From positions 1 through 64,000 of the forward strand of contig NZ_JAGGKV010000002.1 of the NCBI RefSeq assembly GCF_017874035.1: a stretch of 64,000 bases of DNA, written 5' to 3'. This stretch comes from Paenibacillus aceris (lineage in GTDB: Bacteria > Bacillota > Bacilli > Paenibacillales > NBRC-103111). The notes under the pieces were generated by a model. The model was not told where the DNA came from. It did no database searches and worked only from the letters and a program-made list of their open reading frames with translations. The position numbers and the translations under genes were made by a program. Positions within the stretch are counted from its first letter, which is position 1. Every line of letters starts with the position of its first letter. Of the stretch, positions 8,207 to 15,937 are shown piece after piece.

Positions 8207-8254
8207 AAGGCCATCTGCTAGGACGTTTGTCCTTAACAGATGGCCTTCTCTCTT
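8207..8254. terminator. Shared bidirectional terminator between the SOS small gene and tag
   Basis: Eleven-base stem AAGGCCATCTG/CAGATGGCCTT with a further GGAC/GTCC pairing inside. A T-rich tail follows on the plus strand. Confidence 0.85.
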
Positions 8255-8818
8255 TTAGTTCACGCTGTGATAACGAAAGCAATGCTGGTTATGATCGTTC
8301 ACCATACCAACAGCTTGCATATACGCATAGCAAATCGTTGAACCCACGAATTTGAATCCGCGCTTCTTCAAGTCCTTGCTCATGGCATCGGAAATGTCCG
8401 AAGTAGCAGGTACTTGACTCATGTCCGCCCAGTGATTCTTGATCGGCTGACCGCCAACAAATCCCCAAATATAGTTGTCAAATGAACCGAATTCTTGCTG
8501 CACTTTCAGAAAAGCTTTCGCATTCTGAACAACCGATGCGATTTTCAAACGGTTACGCACGATCCCTGGGTGCTGCAGAAGCTCGGCCAACTTCTTGTCA
8601 TCATACTGGATGATGATTTGCGGGTCAAATCCATCAAAGGCTTCGCGATAGCCTTCTCGTTTCTTTAATATGGTATACCAGCTTAATCCTGCTTGTGCGC
8701 CTTCCAGATTCAGCATCTCGAACAATTGGCGATCATCATGGACCGGAACACCCCATTCATGATCGTGGTAATGGACATATAACGGATCCTCATTGACCCA
8801 AGCACATCTGACCGTCAT
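8255..8818 (-). CDS. tag: DNA-3-methyladenine glycosylase I (Tag)
   Basis: A 187-residue base-excision-repair enzyme that removes 3-methyladenine. Compared from memory with E. coli Tag, the zinc ligands Cys5 and His18 and the C-terminal H-x3-C (NDHNQHC) are present. So are the active-site Glu39 in LEGAQAGLSW, Tyr17 and Trp47. Further family stretches are CAWVNEDPLYVHYHDHEWG and KKRGFKFVGSTICYAYMQA. Length is normal for the family. The promoter carries two LexA-like boxes, so expression is probably part of the SOS response. Confidence 0.95.
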   Translation of the reverse strand: MTVRCAWVNEDPLYVHYHDHEWGVPVHDDRQLFEMLNLEGAQAGLSWYTILKKREGYREAFDGFDPQIIIQYDDKKLAELLQHPGIVRNRLKIASVVQNAKAFLKVQQEFGSFDNYIWGFVGGQPIKNHWADMSQVPATSDISDAMSKDLKKRGFKFVGSTICYAYMQAVGMVNDHNQHCFRYHSVN

Positions 8819-8843
8819 TTATATACTCACCTCATCTAGATAT

Positions 8844-8891
8844 CGAACGTTTGTTCTGTTTTATTATAGATCCAATACGAACAGATGTCCA
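8844..8891 (-). promoter_or_regulatory. tag promoter with two LexA-like (SOS) boxes
   Basis: Read on the minus strand: -35 TGGACA (8886-8891), a 17-base spacer, -10 TATAAT (8863-8868), then the box AGAACAAACGTTCG (8844-8857). That box fits CGAACRNRYGTTYG at 13 of 14 positions. A weaker second box, TGGACATCTGTTCG (8878-8891, 11 of 14), covers the -35. LexA bound here would block the promoter. Confidence 0.8.
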
Positions 8892-8898
8892 GCTTCTA

Positions 8899-9699
8899 TT
8901 AACCAAAGGTAAGAACGTTGTAAAATTGTTTCGTATTTCGCAAAATTGTTTGCGCCACTTTATCTATCGGCATCTCGTGCAAAAGCGCAATCTGCTCCAA
9001 TACAGCATGAATCATGCGCGGTTGCGTCTCCTGTCCTTCAAACTTCCCCTCAAATGGCCAGGGGCCATCCGTTTCGACCATGAGCAGCTCTAGCGGATAG
9101 TTTCGAACCAGTTCACGAATTTCCTCTTCATACTCGATATCCGGTGTGATGGATATATAATAACCAGCCTGAATCATACGTTGAACCGTCTGAGGTGATC
9201 CTTTAAACCAGTGAAAATGCGCTTTTTGAACACCATGCTTCTCAAGAAGATCGCATACGATGTCGGCATCTTCATATACCGCATGCAGAACGACGGGCTT
9301 TGCCAGGTGAGCTGCCAGCTCCAAGAAGCGTTCAAGCAATTGAACATAAGGGGAATAATCAAGCTGCTCTCCTTTCTCTTCTGCTTCAAGCCTCGTGTAG
9401 TAAGGCAAGCCGATCTCACCGACTGCGACCATCTCATTCGCGTGCTCATGAATCCACGCTAACAATTCTTGAAGTTGGGAGTCGCTAGGCAACTCTTGCT
9501 CCGGGTGATAACCAAAGGCGGCATAAACCTGTTCAGGCGCTTGCGCACGCAGCCTCTCCGTTGCCTGGCAGGATGCCAGGTGTCTGGATACTGCGATAAG
9601 TGCCTCAACTTGAAACTGTGCCATCTCCGATATGATCGTTTGAGCTCTAGTTTCTTCATACATATCTAGATGAATATGAGCATCGATAGCGTTAATCAT
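8899..9699 (-). CDS. TatD-family metal-dependent hydrolase in the thiamine-precursor operon
   Basis: A 266-residue TIM-barrel hydrolase of the TatD group. Metal ligands are visible in order: H8-x-H10 (DAHIHLD), Glu95 (GEIGL), His139 (VLHAVYEDA), His163 (HFHWFKG) and Asp211 (ETDGPW). TatD proteins are mostly metal-dependent nucleases or amidohydrolase-like enzymes. Its start overlaps the thiZ stop by four bases, so it is translated with a TPP-controlled transporter. That context suggests a role in processing an imported thiamine-related compound rather than DNA. This is inference. Confidence 0.8.
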   Translation of the reverse strand: MINAIDAHIHLDMYEETRAQTIISEMAQFQVEALIAVSRHLASCQATERLRAQAPEQVYAAFGYHPEQELPSDSQLQELLAWIHEHANEMVAVGEIGLPYYTRLEAEEKGEQLDYSPYVQLLERFLELAAHLAKPVVLHAVYEDADIVCDLLEKHGVQKAHFHWFKGSPQTVQRMIQAGYYISITPDIEYEEEIRELVRNYPLELLMVETDGPWPFEGKFEGQETQPRMIHAVLEQIALLHEMPIDKVAQTILRNTKQFYNVLTFG

Positions 9700-10460
9700 A
9701 ACATCATCTCCTGACGCAGCAGACCTTGAACATGCAGCCGCAGCTCGTGAAATTTCGGTTCCATCATCACGTTTTCTTGACGAGGCCGCTCAAAGGGAAC
9801 TACAAGCTCTTCGATAACTTGAGCAGGCTTGTTGGAGAGGACGTAAATGCGATCCGACAGAAATAACGCCTCTTCAATACTGTGAGTCACGAACAGAATT
9901 GACCGTTTGTTCTGTTCCCATATGTTCAGCAGCCATGATTGCATGGCCTGCCGGGTTAATGCGTCCAAGGAACCGAATGGCTCGTCCAGACACATGACTT
10001 CCTGCGGGCTCAGCAGTGCCCGCAGGAACGAGACACGTTGCTGCATGCCGCCAGACAGCACATGCGGCAGCTCGTTCTCATAGCCGCCTAATCCAACCTT
10101 TGGCAGCCATTCTCTTGCTTTTTCCAGTGCTGCTGTGCGCGTTTCTCCAGCAACTTCTTGCGAGAGCGCTACATTCGCCTCAATAGAGCGCCAAGGAAAC
10201 AAAGCAGGCTGTTGCGGCATATAACTGATAAGCCCTTTGGTTCCGGTTACATTGGAGCCATCCAGCCAAACTTCTCCGGAAGAAGGAGTAATGAGACCTC
10301 CAATAATGTGAAACAGCGTGCTCTTCCCGCTGCCGGATGGGCCAATAATGGAAACGAACTCGCCTTCATTAACATGCAGCGTAACATCGGTCAACACGGG
10401 GACTCGCTGTTTTTTTCCAGTGAACGTATGATGAATGCGTTTAAGCTCTAGTTTGCTCAC
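9696..10460 (-). CDS. thiZ: ABC transporter ATPase for thiamine precursor (ThiZ-type)
   Basis: A 254-residue ATPase. Walker A GPSGSGKST is at residues 40-48, signature LSGGMQQR at 135-142, Walker B VMCLDEP at 155-161. It belongs to the nitrate/taurine/HMP importer group, like its permease partner. It energises uptake of a pyrimidine-type thiamine precursor, judged from the NMT1/THI5-like binding protein and the TPP riboswitch. It overlaps the TatD gene by four bases and follows the permease gene by 18 bases. Confidence 0.88.
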   Translation of the reverse strand: MSKLELKRIHHTFTGKKQRVPVLTDVTLHVNEGEFVSIIGPSGSGKSTLFHIIGGLITPSSGEVWLDGSNVTGTKGLISYMPQQPALFPWRSIEANVALSQEVAGETRTAALEKAREWLPKVGLGGYENELPHVLSGGMQQRVSFLRALLSPQEVMCLDEPFGSLDALTRQAMQSWLLNIWEQNKRSILFVTHSIEEALFLSDRIYVLSNKPAQVIEELVVPFERPRQENVMMEPKFHELRLHVQGLLRQEMML

Positions 10461-10478
10461 GTCTGTTTCTCCCCTTCC

Positions 10479-11246
10479 CTAGGATGAACGTTTGGCGTTC
10501 CACCGGATGACGAACTTCTCAAGCCCTGCAATAAGCCAAAAAAACAACAAGCTAAGCACGACGATGATTAGAATAGCAACAAACTCGCGATCTGCGCGAA
10601 AGGCAGATTTTTGCAAAATCATATAATAACCAAGTCCGACACCGCCGCCCAACCATTCCGCAATGACGGCTCCCATGACGCTGTAAGTGGCCGATATTTT
10701 GAGTCCAGTAAAGAGAAATGGCAGAGCGTGCGGCAGCTCTAATTTATAAAATATTTGCCGTTTGCTTGCACCAATCATTTGCATGTAATTGTACATGCTC
10801 CGATCCGTTTGCATAAATCCATCCAAGGTCGACATCGTTACGGGAAAGAAGCAAACAAGTGCAATTAAGATAAGTTTAGGTAAAACGCCAAAACCAAATA
10901 AAATGATAAGCAGCGGCCCCAGTGCGATTACCGGGACATTTTGCGACAGAATGAGAAGCGGATAAAACCCGGCCTTTAAGAAGGCCACACGGTGTAAGAA
11001 GCTTGCGACAATAACGCCGCCAACTGTCCCAACAATAAACCCCATTAACATTAAACGTACCGTAGCAAATGTATGCATCCAAACCCGCGGCATGTCCGTT
11101 GTGCCGTCCTGCCATATTTTGAGCGGACTCGGAAGCAGCCAGCTGGCCGCCCCTCCCCAAGTCACGGCAAGCTGCCAAATAAGCAAGAGAAGGATGACCA
11201 CAACAATCGGTGGCCACCCTGCTTTTAATCCGTTCTTCAGTTTCAT
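10479..11246 (-). CDS. thiX: ABC transporter permease for thiamine precursor (ThiX-type)
   Basis: A 255-residue inner-membrane permease with about six helices. The cytoplasmic EAA-type loop (MIGASKRQIFYKLELPHALP) that contacts the ATPase is clear. It starts in a TAATG overlap with the thiamine-binding protein gene, so translation is coupled. The partners are ThiZ and the lipoprotein ThiY. Confidence 0.87.
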   Translation of the reverse strand: MKLKNGLKAGWPPIVVVILLLLIWQLAVTWGGAASWLLPSPLKIWQDGTTDMPRVWMHTFATVRLMLMGFIVGTVGGVIVASFLHRVAFLKAGFYPLLILSQNVPVIALGPLLIILFGFGVLPKLILIALVCFFPVTMSTLDGFMQTDRSMYNYMQMIGASKRQIFYKLELPHALPFLFTGLKISATYSVMGAVIAEWLGGGVGLGYYMILQKSAFRADREFVAILIIVVLSLLFFWLIAGLEKFVIRWNAKRSS

Positions 11247-11536
11247 TATCTGTATTTCTCCGTCAGCTTGTCCATCGAAGCGCCGGACGGGTTAAAGTAA
11301 ATTTTCACTTGCGAGATCACGTTAGGGCTGCCCATCTCAATCATTGCAGCATTCATGTCCTGAATGATGAGCATAAGCTGATCAAGCTCCCCTTCCATCG
11401 TCGTTTCGAGTGGGGAGACGAAGTATTTCACGCCTGATTTGGCGATAACTTCAATCGCACGATCCACATAAGGGATGACATCTTCATTGTTCTTTGTTTT
11501 GGGAATAATTTGAATACTGACAAGTGCATTAGCCAT
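11246..11536 (-). CDS. Thiamine-binding DUF77 protein (MTH1187/YkoF-like)
   Basis: A 96-residue ferredoxin-like protein of the family named thiamine-binding protein or DUF77. Typical features are the opening strand ALVSIQIIPK, KSGVKYFVSPLETTMEGELDQLM and the final VISQVKIYF. B. subtilis YkoF and relatives bind thiamine. In this operon it may buffer or present the imported compound in the cytosol. The ATG at 11536 has AAGGGG about eight bases upstream; the ATG at 11557 has no ribosome site. Confidence 0.8.
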   Translation of the reverse strand: MANALVSIQIIPKTKNNEDVIPYVDRAIEVIAKSGVKYFVSPLETTMEGELDQLMLIIQDMNAAMIEMGSPNVISQVKIYFNPSGASMDKLTEKYR

Positions 11537-11564
11537 TGTAACTGCCCCTTCCGACATATGAAGT

Positions 11565-12590
11565 TTATTTCGAGCTTGCTGGCAAGAAATTGTTCGTAAA
11601 TGCAGCGTCTACATCGAGATTTTTCTCCAGAAGCTTATGGTCAAGCATCCAGTTCGCATAATTCTCCCATACTTGACGCTTTTGTTCGCCCCAACGTGGC
11701 GCATCATCCTGATAACGCGGGCTGAGCCATTTTTGACTGGCCATGACGAGCTTTTTATCCAGATCCGGAACGGCTTTGATCAAAATATTAGCGGCATCTT
11801 CAGGCTTGCTGATCGCGAATTGGTATCCCTTCGCTGCAGCAGCTGTGAACGCTTTAACGAGCTCAGGCTTTTCTTTGATCAACTTTTCGCTTGTTGCCAG
11901 AACCGGTGTATAATAATCCAACTTGTCCGAATATTTGTTCAAATAAATCATATTGAGCGGCTCGCCGCGAAGTTCGGCGTCCACACCTGTCCATGCATAG
12001 TAAATCCAAGCGAAATCGATATCTCTTTTGACTGCCGTGAAGTAATCCGCATCCCCGATATTCACAATCTTCACTTTGCTTGGATCTGCTTTCTCGGTTT
12101 GCATCAGAGAGTCGATCATCGCACTTTCAGCCGGCGCGCCCCATCCTCCATACGTTTTTCCTTGGAAATCTTTCGGAGATTTGATGTTTTTCGCCACCGG
12201 AGAAGCAAATCCCGATGTATTATGCTGAATGACAGCAGCGATGGAAACAAGAGGCACACCTTGAATGCGTCCTTGCGTAATGCTTTCTTGGTAAGAGACG
12301 CCGAATTCAGCTGCACCTGAAGCAATCATGGCATCCGCACCAGCTTCGCCAGGTGCAATGATTTGTACATTTAGCCCCTCTTGTTCAAAAAATCCTTGAT
12401 CCTTCGCAACATATAGACCTGTATGGTTGGTGTTTGGCGTCCAGTCGAGAACAACCTTCACATCGGTAAGCGGCTTAGCGGTGTTAGCCGGACTAGCAGA
12501 GTTCGCCGGCCCAGCTTCTTGTTTCCCGCAGCCTGCCGCAAGTACAGTTAAGCTTACCAGCATAAGTGGCGCAATTTTCTTCCAGTTCAT
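11565..12590 (-). CDS. thiY: HMP/thiamine-precursor binding lipoprotein (ThiY, NMT1/THI5-like)
   Basis: A 341-residue substrate-binding protein. The lipobox LAAGC puts the acylated Cys at residue 21, followed by a Ser/Ala/Asn linker. The first strand carries DWTPNTNHTGLYVAKDQGFF, the hallmark of ThiY/NMT1-type proteins that bind hydroxymethylpyrimidine or its formylamino derivative. A GWGAPAES stretch fits the NMT1 ligand loop. It is anchored outside the membrane and hands ligand to ThiX. It is the first gene after the TPP riboswitch. Confidence 0.9.
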   Translation of the reverse strand: MNWKKIAPLMLVSLTVLAAGCGKQEAGPANSASPANTAKPLTDVKVVLDWTPNTNHTGLYVAKDQGFFEQEGLNVQIIAPGEAGADAMIASGAAEFGVSYQESITQGRIQGVPLVSIAAVIQHNTSGFASPVAKNIKSPKDFQGKTYGGWGAPAESAMIDSLMQTEKADPSKVKIVNIGDADYFTAVKRDIDFAWIYYAWTGVDAELRGEPLNMIYLNKYSDKLDYYTPVLATSEKLIKEKPELVKAFTAAAAKGYQFAISKPEDAANILIKAVPDLDKKLVMASQKWLSPRYQDDAPRWGEQKRQVWENYANWMLDHKLLEKNLDVDAAFTNNFLPASSK

Positions 12591-12628
12591 TTCTTGTTTC
12601 CCTCTCCCTTATTTCTATATAACCACAA

Positions 12629-12653
12629 GAAAAAGCCCCCGTTATCCGGGAGC
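12629..12653 (-). terminator. Riboswitch expression-platform terminator
   Basis: On the minus strand, GCTCCCG - GATAA - CGGGGGC (one G-U pair) followed by TTTTTC. It lies between the TPP aptamer and thiY. Its 5' arm GCTCCCG is exactly complementary to CGGGAGC at the 5' side of the aptamer (12794-12800), giving a plausible antiterminator. Confidence 0.75.
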
Positions 12654-12715
12654 GCCATAGGTAGAAAAATGATAAACCCATTCAAGACAGAAGGAATGGA
12701 CGTGCATTTTGTGTG

Positions 12716-12807
12716 AATTCTCTACGCTGGCATTACCCAGATCAGATTAACGGTTAGTGACATCGCGGTCACAATCTCAGCCTGACTCCTCAAGCTCCCG
12801 TGGGTTC
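12716..12807 (-). ncRNA. TPP riboswitch (THI element)
   Basis: Read on the minus strand, the conserved elements appear in order: ACGGGAGC, then GGCTGAGA, then CTGATCTGGGTAATGCCAGC and GTAGAGA. These are the P2/P3 pyrimidine-sensing and P4/P5 pyrophosphate-sensing cores of the thiamine pyrophosphate riboswitch. It controls the thiY-DUF77-thiX-thiZ-tatD operon. With TPP bound, the downstream terminator should form and switch the operon off. Confidence 0.95.
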
Positions 12808-12823
12808 TTATTGGTTTGATACT

Positions 12824-12852
12824 ACCATACCGTATGTTCGCTATGAATGCAA
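12824..12852 (-). promoter_or_regulatory. Promoter of the thiamine-precursor operon
   Basis: On the minus strand, TTGCAT (12847-12852), 17-base spacer, TATGGT (12824-12829), just upstream of the TPP aptamer. Moderate match to sigma-A consensus. Confidence 0.45.
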
Positions 12853-12902
12853 ACAAAAACCAGCATTCCTACGGACAGAAATCGTGGTCATGTCACATTC
12901 GT

Positions 12903-13313
12903 TTACTTTTTAGCCAAATTTAATTGCCAGGACACACCGAATCGGTCTCCAACCCAACCGAATTTCTCACTGAAGGGATAGGAACCGAGCGGCATGTACA
13001 CCTTGCCGTCTTGCGACAATGCAGCGAAGACACGATCAATCTCCTCTTCCGAATCACAGTTAACGAAGAGTGAAATGGCGGGAGTAAATGTAAAGTCATG
13101 CTTTACAGCACTATCGGTACACATGAAGACTTGACCGTGCAGCGAGAACGTTGCACGCGCCACGCTTCCTTCGGCACCGCCTTCACCTGCGCCGTATCGC
13201 TTGATCGTCACGATTTCGGACTGATCAAATACAGACGTGTAAAGATTCATTGCTTCTTCTGCCTGACCGGCAAACAACAGGAAAGTCGTAATCTTTGGAC
13301 TCATCGCACTCAC
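12903..13313 (-). CDS. VOC-family protein (PhnB-like)
   Basis: A 136-residue single-domain protein of the vicinal-oxygen-chelate fold, PhnB/3-demethylubiquinone-methyltransferase-like group. Features: TFLLFAGQAEEAMNLYTSVF, a GQVFMCTDS strand, TPAISLFVNCDSEEE, and the closing DRFGVSWQLN. The catalytic role in this group is usually unknown. GTG start at 13313 with AAGGAG eight bases upstream. Confidence 0.85.
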   Translation of the reverse strand: MSAMSPKITTFLLFAGQAEEAMNLYTSVFDQSEIVTIKRYGAGEGGAEGSVARATFSLHGQVFMCTDSAVKHDFTFTPAISLFVNCDSEEEIDRVFAALSQDGKVYMPLGSYPFSEKFGWVGDRFGVSWQLNLAKK

Positions 13314-13336
13314 GTGAAAAACTCCTTATCCATAGG

Positions 13337-14188
13337 TTAATTAAACAACCACTGTTTCATTTGTGCTCCCATTCGCTTCGCATCCTCATAGCCAAGCTCA
13401 TGTAACGCTTCCAGCTTTTTAGGATTTTTCTCCATTCGTCCCACTACCACTTTAGATGAAGGACGAATCACTATTGCGCTTCCATCCGCTTCCATTTGCC
13501 TAACGAGCTCAATGGTACCGTTATAGATTTCGCTGCGATTGACTAACACATTCACAAGGCCGTCATACTGAGGGTAGAAACTCTTCGCTAACCATCCCTG
13601 CTTAAAAGGAGTCTTCCGATATCCCATCTCTTTGGTCAGTACGATAACGTGCTTCCGGTTCCCATCAGCAATCGATTTCTTCACAGGAATAGGATCTACC
13701 AATCCGCCGTCAAACAACGTTCGTCCATCGTAATGAATGGGTTGCGCGACAAATGGCAAGGAACTTGATGCTTGAACGATCGGCATTGTTTGCTCATCAA
13801 GTTGATGCTTCGTGTAATATATCGGTTCGCCCGTATGTGCATCCGTAGTCCCAATGGCAAACTGCTGAGGCGAGCGATAAAAAGCATCATAATCAAATGG
13901 AACCAACTTATTGGGCAGCTCATTAAATATAAAATCCATGCCAAAAATGCTTTTATGGCGCAATAAATTGCGATAGCTTAAATAGCGATGATCGCTAATA
14001 TAACCAATAGTTACTTTCTTATTACGTCCAGGTTGTTTCGAGATATATGACACTGCGTTGCAGGCCCCTGCCGATACACCTACGACATAGGGAAAATACC
14101 AATCTTGCTCCATAAAGTATTCCAAGACTCCCGCGGTGTATACGCCTCTCATACCTCCGCCTTCCAGTACGAGTCCAATACCCTCCAT
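13337..14188 (-). CDS. Patatin-like phospholipase family protein
   Basis: A 283-residue patatin-type lipid acyl hydrolase. The oxyanion loop EGGGMRG is at residues 9-15, the nucleophile elbow GVSAG at 37-41 (Ser39), and the dyad Asp in DGGLVDPIPV follows. No signal peptide, so it is cytosolic. The bacterial group is often annotated as a phospholipase without known substrate. I chose the ATG at 14188, preceded by GAAGGTG; upstream in-frame codons give an implausible hydrophobic extension. Confidence 0.85.
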   Translation of the reverse strand: MEGIGLVLEGGGMRGVYTAGVLEYFMEQDWYFPYVVGVSAGACNAVSYISKQPGRNKKVTIGYISDHRYLSYRNLLRHKSIFGMDFIFNELPNKLVPFDYDAFYRSPQQFAIGTTDAHTGEPIYYTKHQLDEQTMPIVQASSSLPFVAQPIHYDGRTLFDGGLVDPIPVKKSIADGNRKHVIVLTKEMGYRKTPFKQGWLAKSFYPQYDGLVNVLVNRSEIYNGTIELVRQMEADGSAIVIRPSSKVVVGRMEKNPKKLEALHELGYEDAKRMGAQMKQWLFN

Positions 14189-14374
14189 GGTGACACCTTC
14201 TTTCTTTCTGACAGTTATAGCCCCTATTAGCATACAGGAAATGTCAATTAAAAGAAATGCTTCTCCATCTCCGATAAAGAGACAAAGAAGCAGATTCAAG
14301 GCATTTATTTATGCGGATTCGGGAATAACACCAAATCATCCGCGTTTTTGACGAATTGAACATCCTTAATGCCA

Positions 14375-15937
14375 TTAACGTTGTTCCTTGTAAAGTTCCT
14401 TGATCACCAGAAATTCGTCTAAGTGCTCCAGAAAAAGATCTACAACCACAGGATCAAAATGACGGCCGCGTTCTGTTTTCAATAAATCCAGCACTCTATC
14501 CAATTCCCAAGCCTTCTTGTAAACACGATCGCTGCAGAGTGCGTCAAACACATCCGCAACCGCCGTTATACGTCCATAGACATGAATTTCCTCGCCGCTA
14601 AGACCTTGCGGATATCCAGTACCATCGAATCGCTCGTGATGCTGCTGAGCAATGATGGCCGCGGCATTCAAAACTTGCTTATTCGAATGCTTCAGCATTT
14701 CATACCCCAGATTTGAATGAGTTTTCATGATCTCGAATTCTTCTTTGGTCAGTGCGCCGGGCTTATTCAGAATCGCGTCTGGAATTCCGACTTTCCCTAC
14801 ATCATGCATCGGAGAAGCCAAACGAACGACTTCCGCTTCCTGCTCGGACATTCCGTATTTCAGTGCCAGCAAGCGCGAATATTCGGCTACTCTCTTCACA
14901 TGGTGTCCCGTTTCCTGGGATCTTGTTTCTGTGATTTCACCCATGGTATAAATGATTTCTTGCTGTGTGCTTTCCAATTCTTCATTCAAATATATATTCT
15001 CGAAAGCGACGGAAACGTTCGTACAGTAAATATCAATCAAATAACGCTCCCACTCGCTGAGTGCTTTAAAGCCATTCATATAAATGACGTTTTCCATCCC
15101 CATCTTGCTTTGGAAGTAAATCACAAAGCGGTCTGAAGCGAAAGAGCTTTTTTTGGTTTGAAAAGCCTGTTCGATCTCTTCAAGCACTTGGACTGGAACG
15201 ACATCACGCGCTCTTTCATCCTGATTGGACGCATAATCGCCGCTCGCCGCCAAAATATAAATATCCTCGACTCCCTTTGTAACAGCGAAGCTGCAGTGAA
15301 GGGCATTTTTATGCAAATTAACAATAGAAGTCATTTGCGTCAAAACGCCTGAAGCAAACTTCTTCATCGATTGCAGCTCGAACAACGTTGCTGAGGACTT
15401 AATGATTTCCTCCAAGCCTGTTCTGCTTTTCTCAATCGTTTTCAGATCCCGATAAGAACGCAGTGCGGTAACGACCGTTGTAAACAGCTTTTGCGTGGTC
15501 AATTCGGTTTTCTCTTTATAATCATTAATGTCATAATCCATAATGACGGTACGTTCAGGAGCTTGTCCCGGCTGTCCCGTACGCAGAATAATACGAATCG
15601 CCGTATTTTTTAATTCTTCGCGTATATATTTTACAATTCGAAGCCCTGCATCTTCCTGTTCCATAACTACATCAAGCAATATTAATGCGGCATTAGGCTG
15701 CTCCTGTAAGACTTGCTTGGCTTCTGCAGCCGAGTAAGCGCTGTGAAACTCTAACTTCCTGCCATCAAATTCGAAATCCTGCAAAACCATCTTCGTCACT
15801 TGATGAATTTGTTTTTCATCATCGACAATTAAGACAATCCACGGATCCTGTTCCAACACCACGTCATTCGAGGAAACGGTTTCTTCATCTGCAAATAGAA
15901 GCTCATCTAGGTCCATTAACCCGTCCTGTCTTGTCAT
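14375..15937 (-). CDS. Response regulator with HD-GYP output domain
   Basis: A 520-residue protein. The receiver domain (about residues 33-160) has Asp39/Asp40 and phospho-acceptor Asp89 (LILLDVV). A middle region of about 170 residues resembles DUF3369. The C-terminal HD-GYP domain has HHVKRVAEYSRLLA, MHDVGK and HHERFDGTGYPQGL. HD-GYP domains hydrolyse cyclic di-GMP, or sometimes cGAMP. The metal and GYP motifs look intact, so it is probably active. Its start overlaps the kinase stop by four bases (ATGA). Confidence 0.9.
   Translation of the reverse strand: MTRQDGLMDLDELLFADEETVSSNDVVLEQDPWIVLIVDDEKQIHQVTKMVLQDFEFDGRKLEFHSAYSAAEAKQVLQEQPNAALILLDVVMEQEDAGLRIVKYIREELKNTAIRIILRTGQPGQAPERTVIMDYDINDYKEKTELTTQKLFTTVVTALRSYRDLKTIEKSRTGLEEIIKSSATLFELQSMKKFASGVLTQMTSIVNLHKNALHCSFAVTKGVEDIYILAASGDYASNQDERARDVVPVQVLEEIEQAFQTKKSSFASDRFVIYFQSKMGMENVIYMNGFKALSEWERYLIDIYCTNVSVAFENIYLNEELESTQQEIIYTMGEITETRSQETGHHVKRVAEYSRLLALKYGMSEQEAEVVRLASPMHDVGKVGIPDAILNKPGALTKEEFEIMKTHSNLGYEMLKHSNKQVLNAAAIIAQQHHERFDGTGYPQGLSGEEIHVYGRITAVADVFDALCSDRVYKKAWELDRVLDLLKTERGRHFDPVVVDLFLEHLDEFLVIKELYKEQR

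Noticed and set aside
14310..14360. Hairpin GCGGAT/ATCCGC near the HD-GYP gene end
   Set aside because: Only six base pairs with a long loop and T-rich side on the wrong strand.
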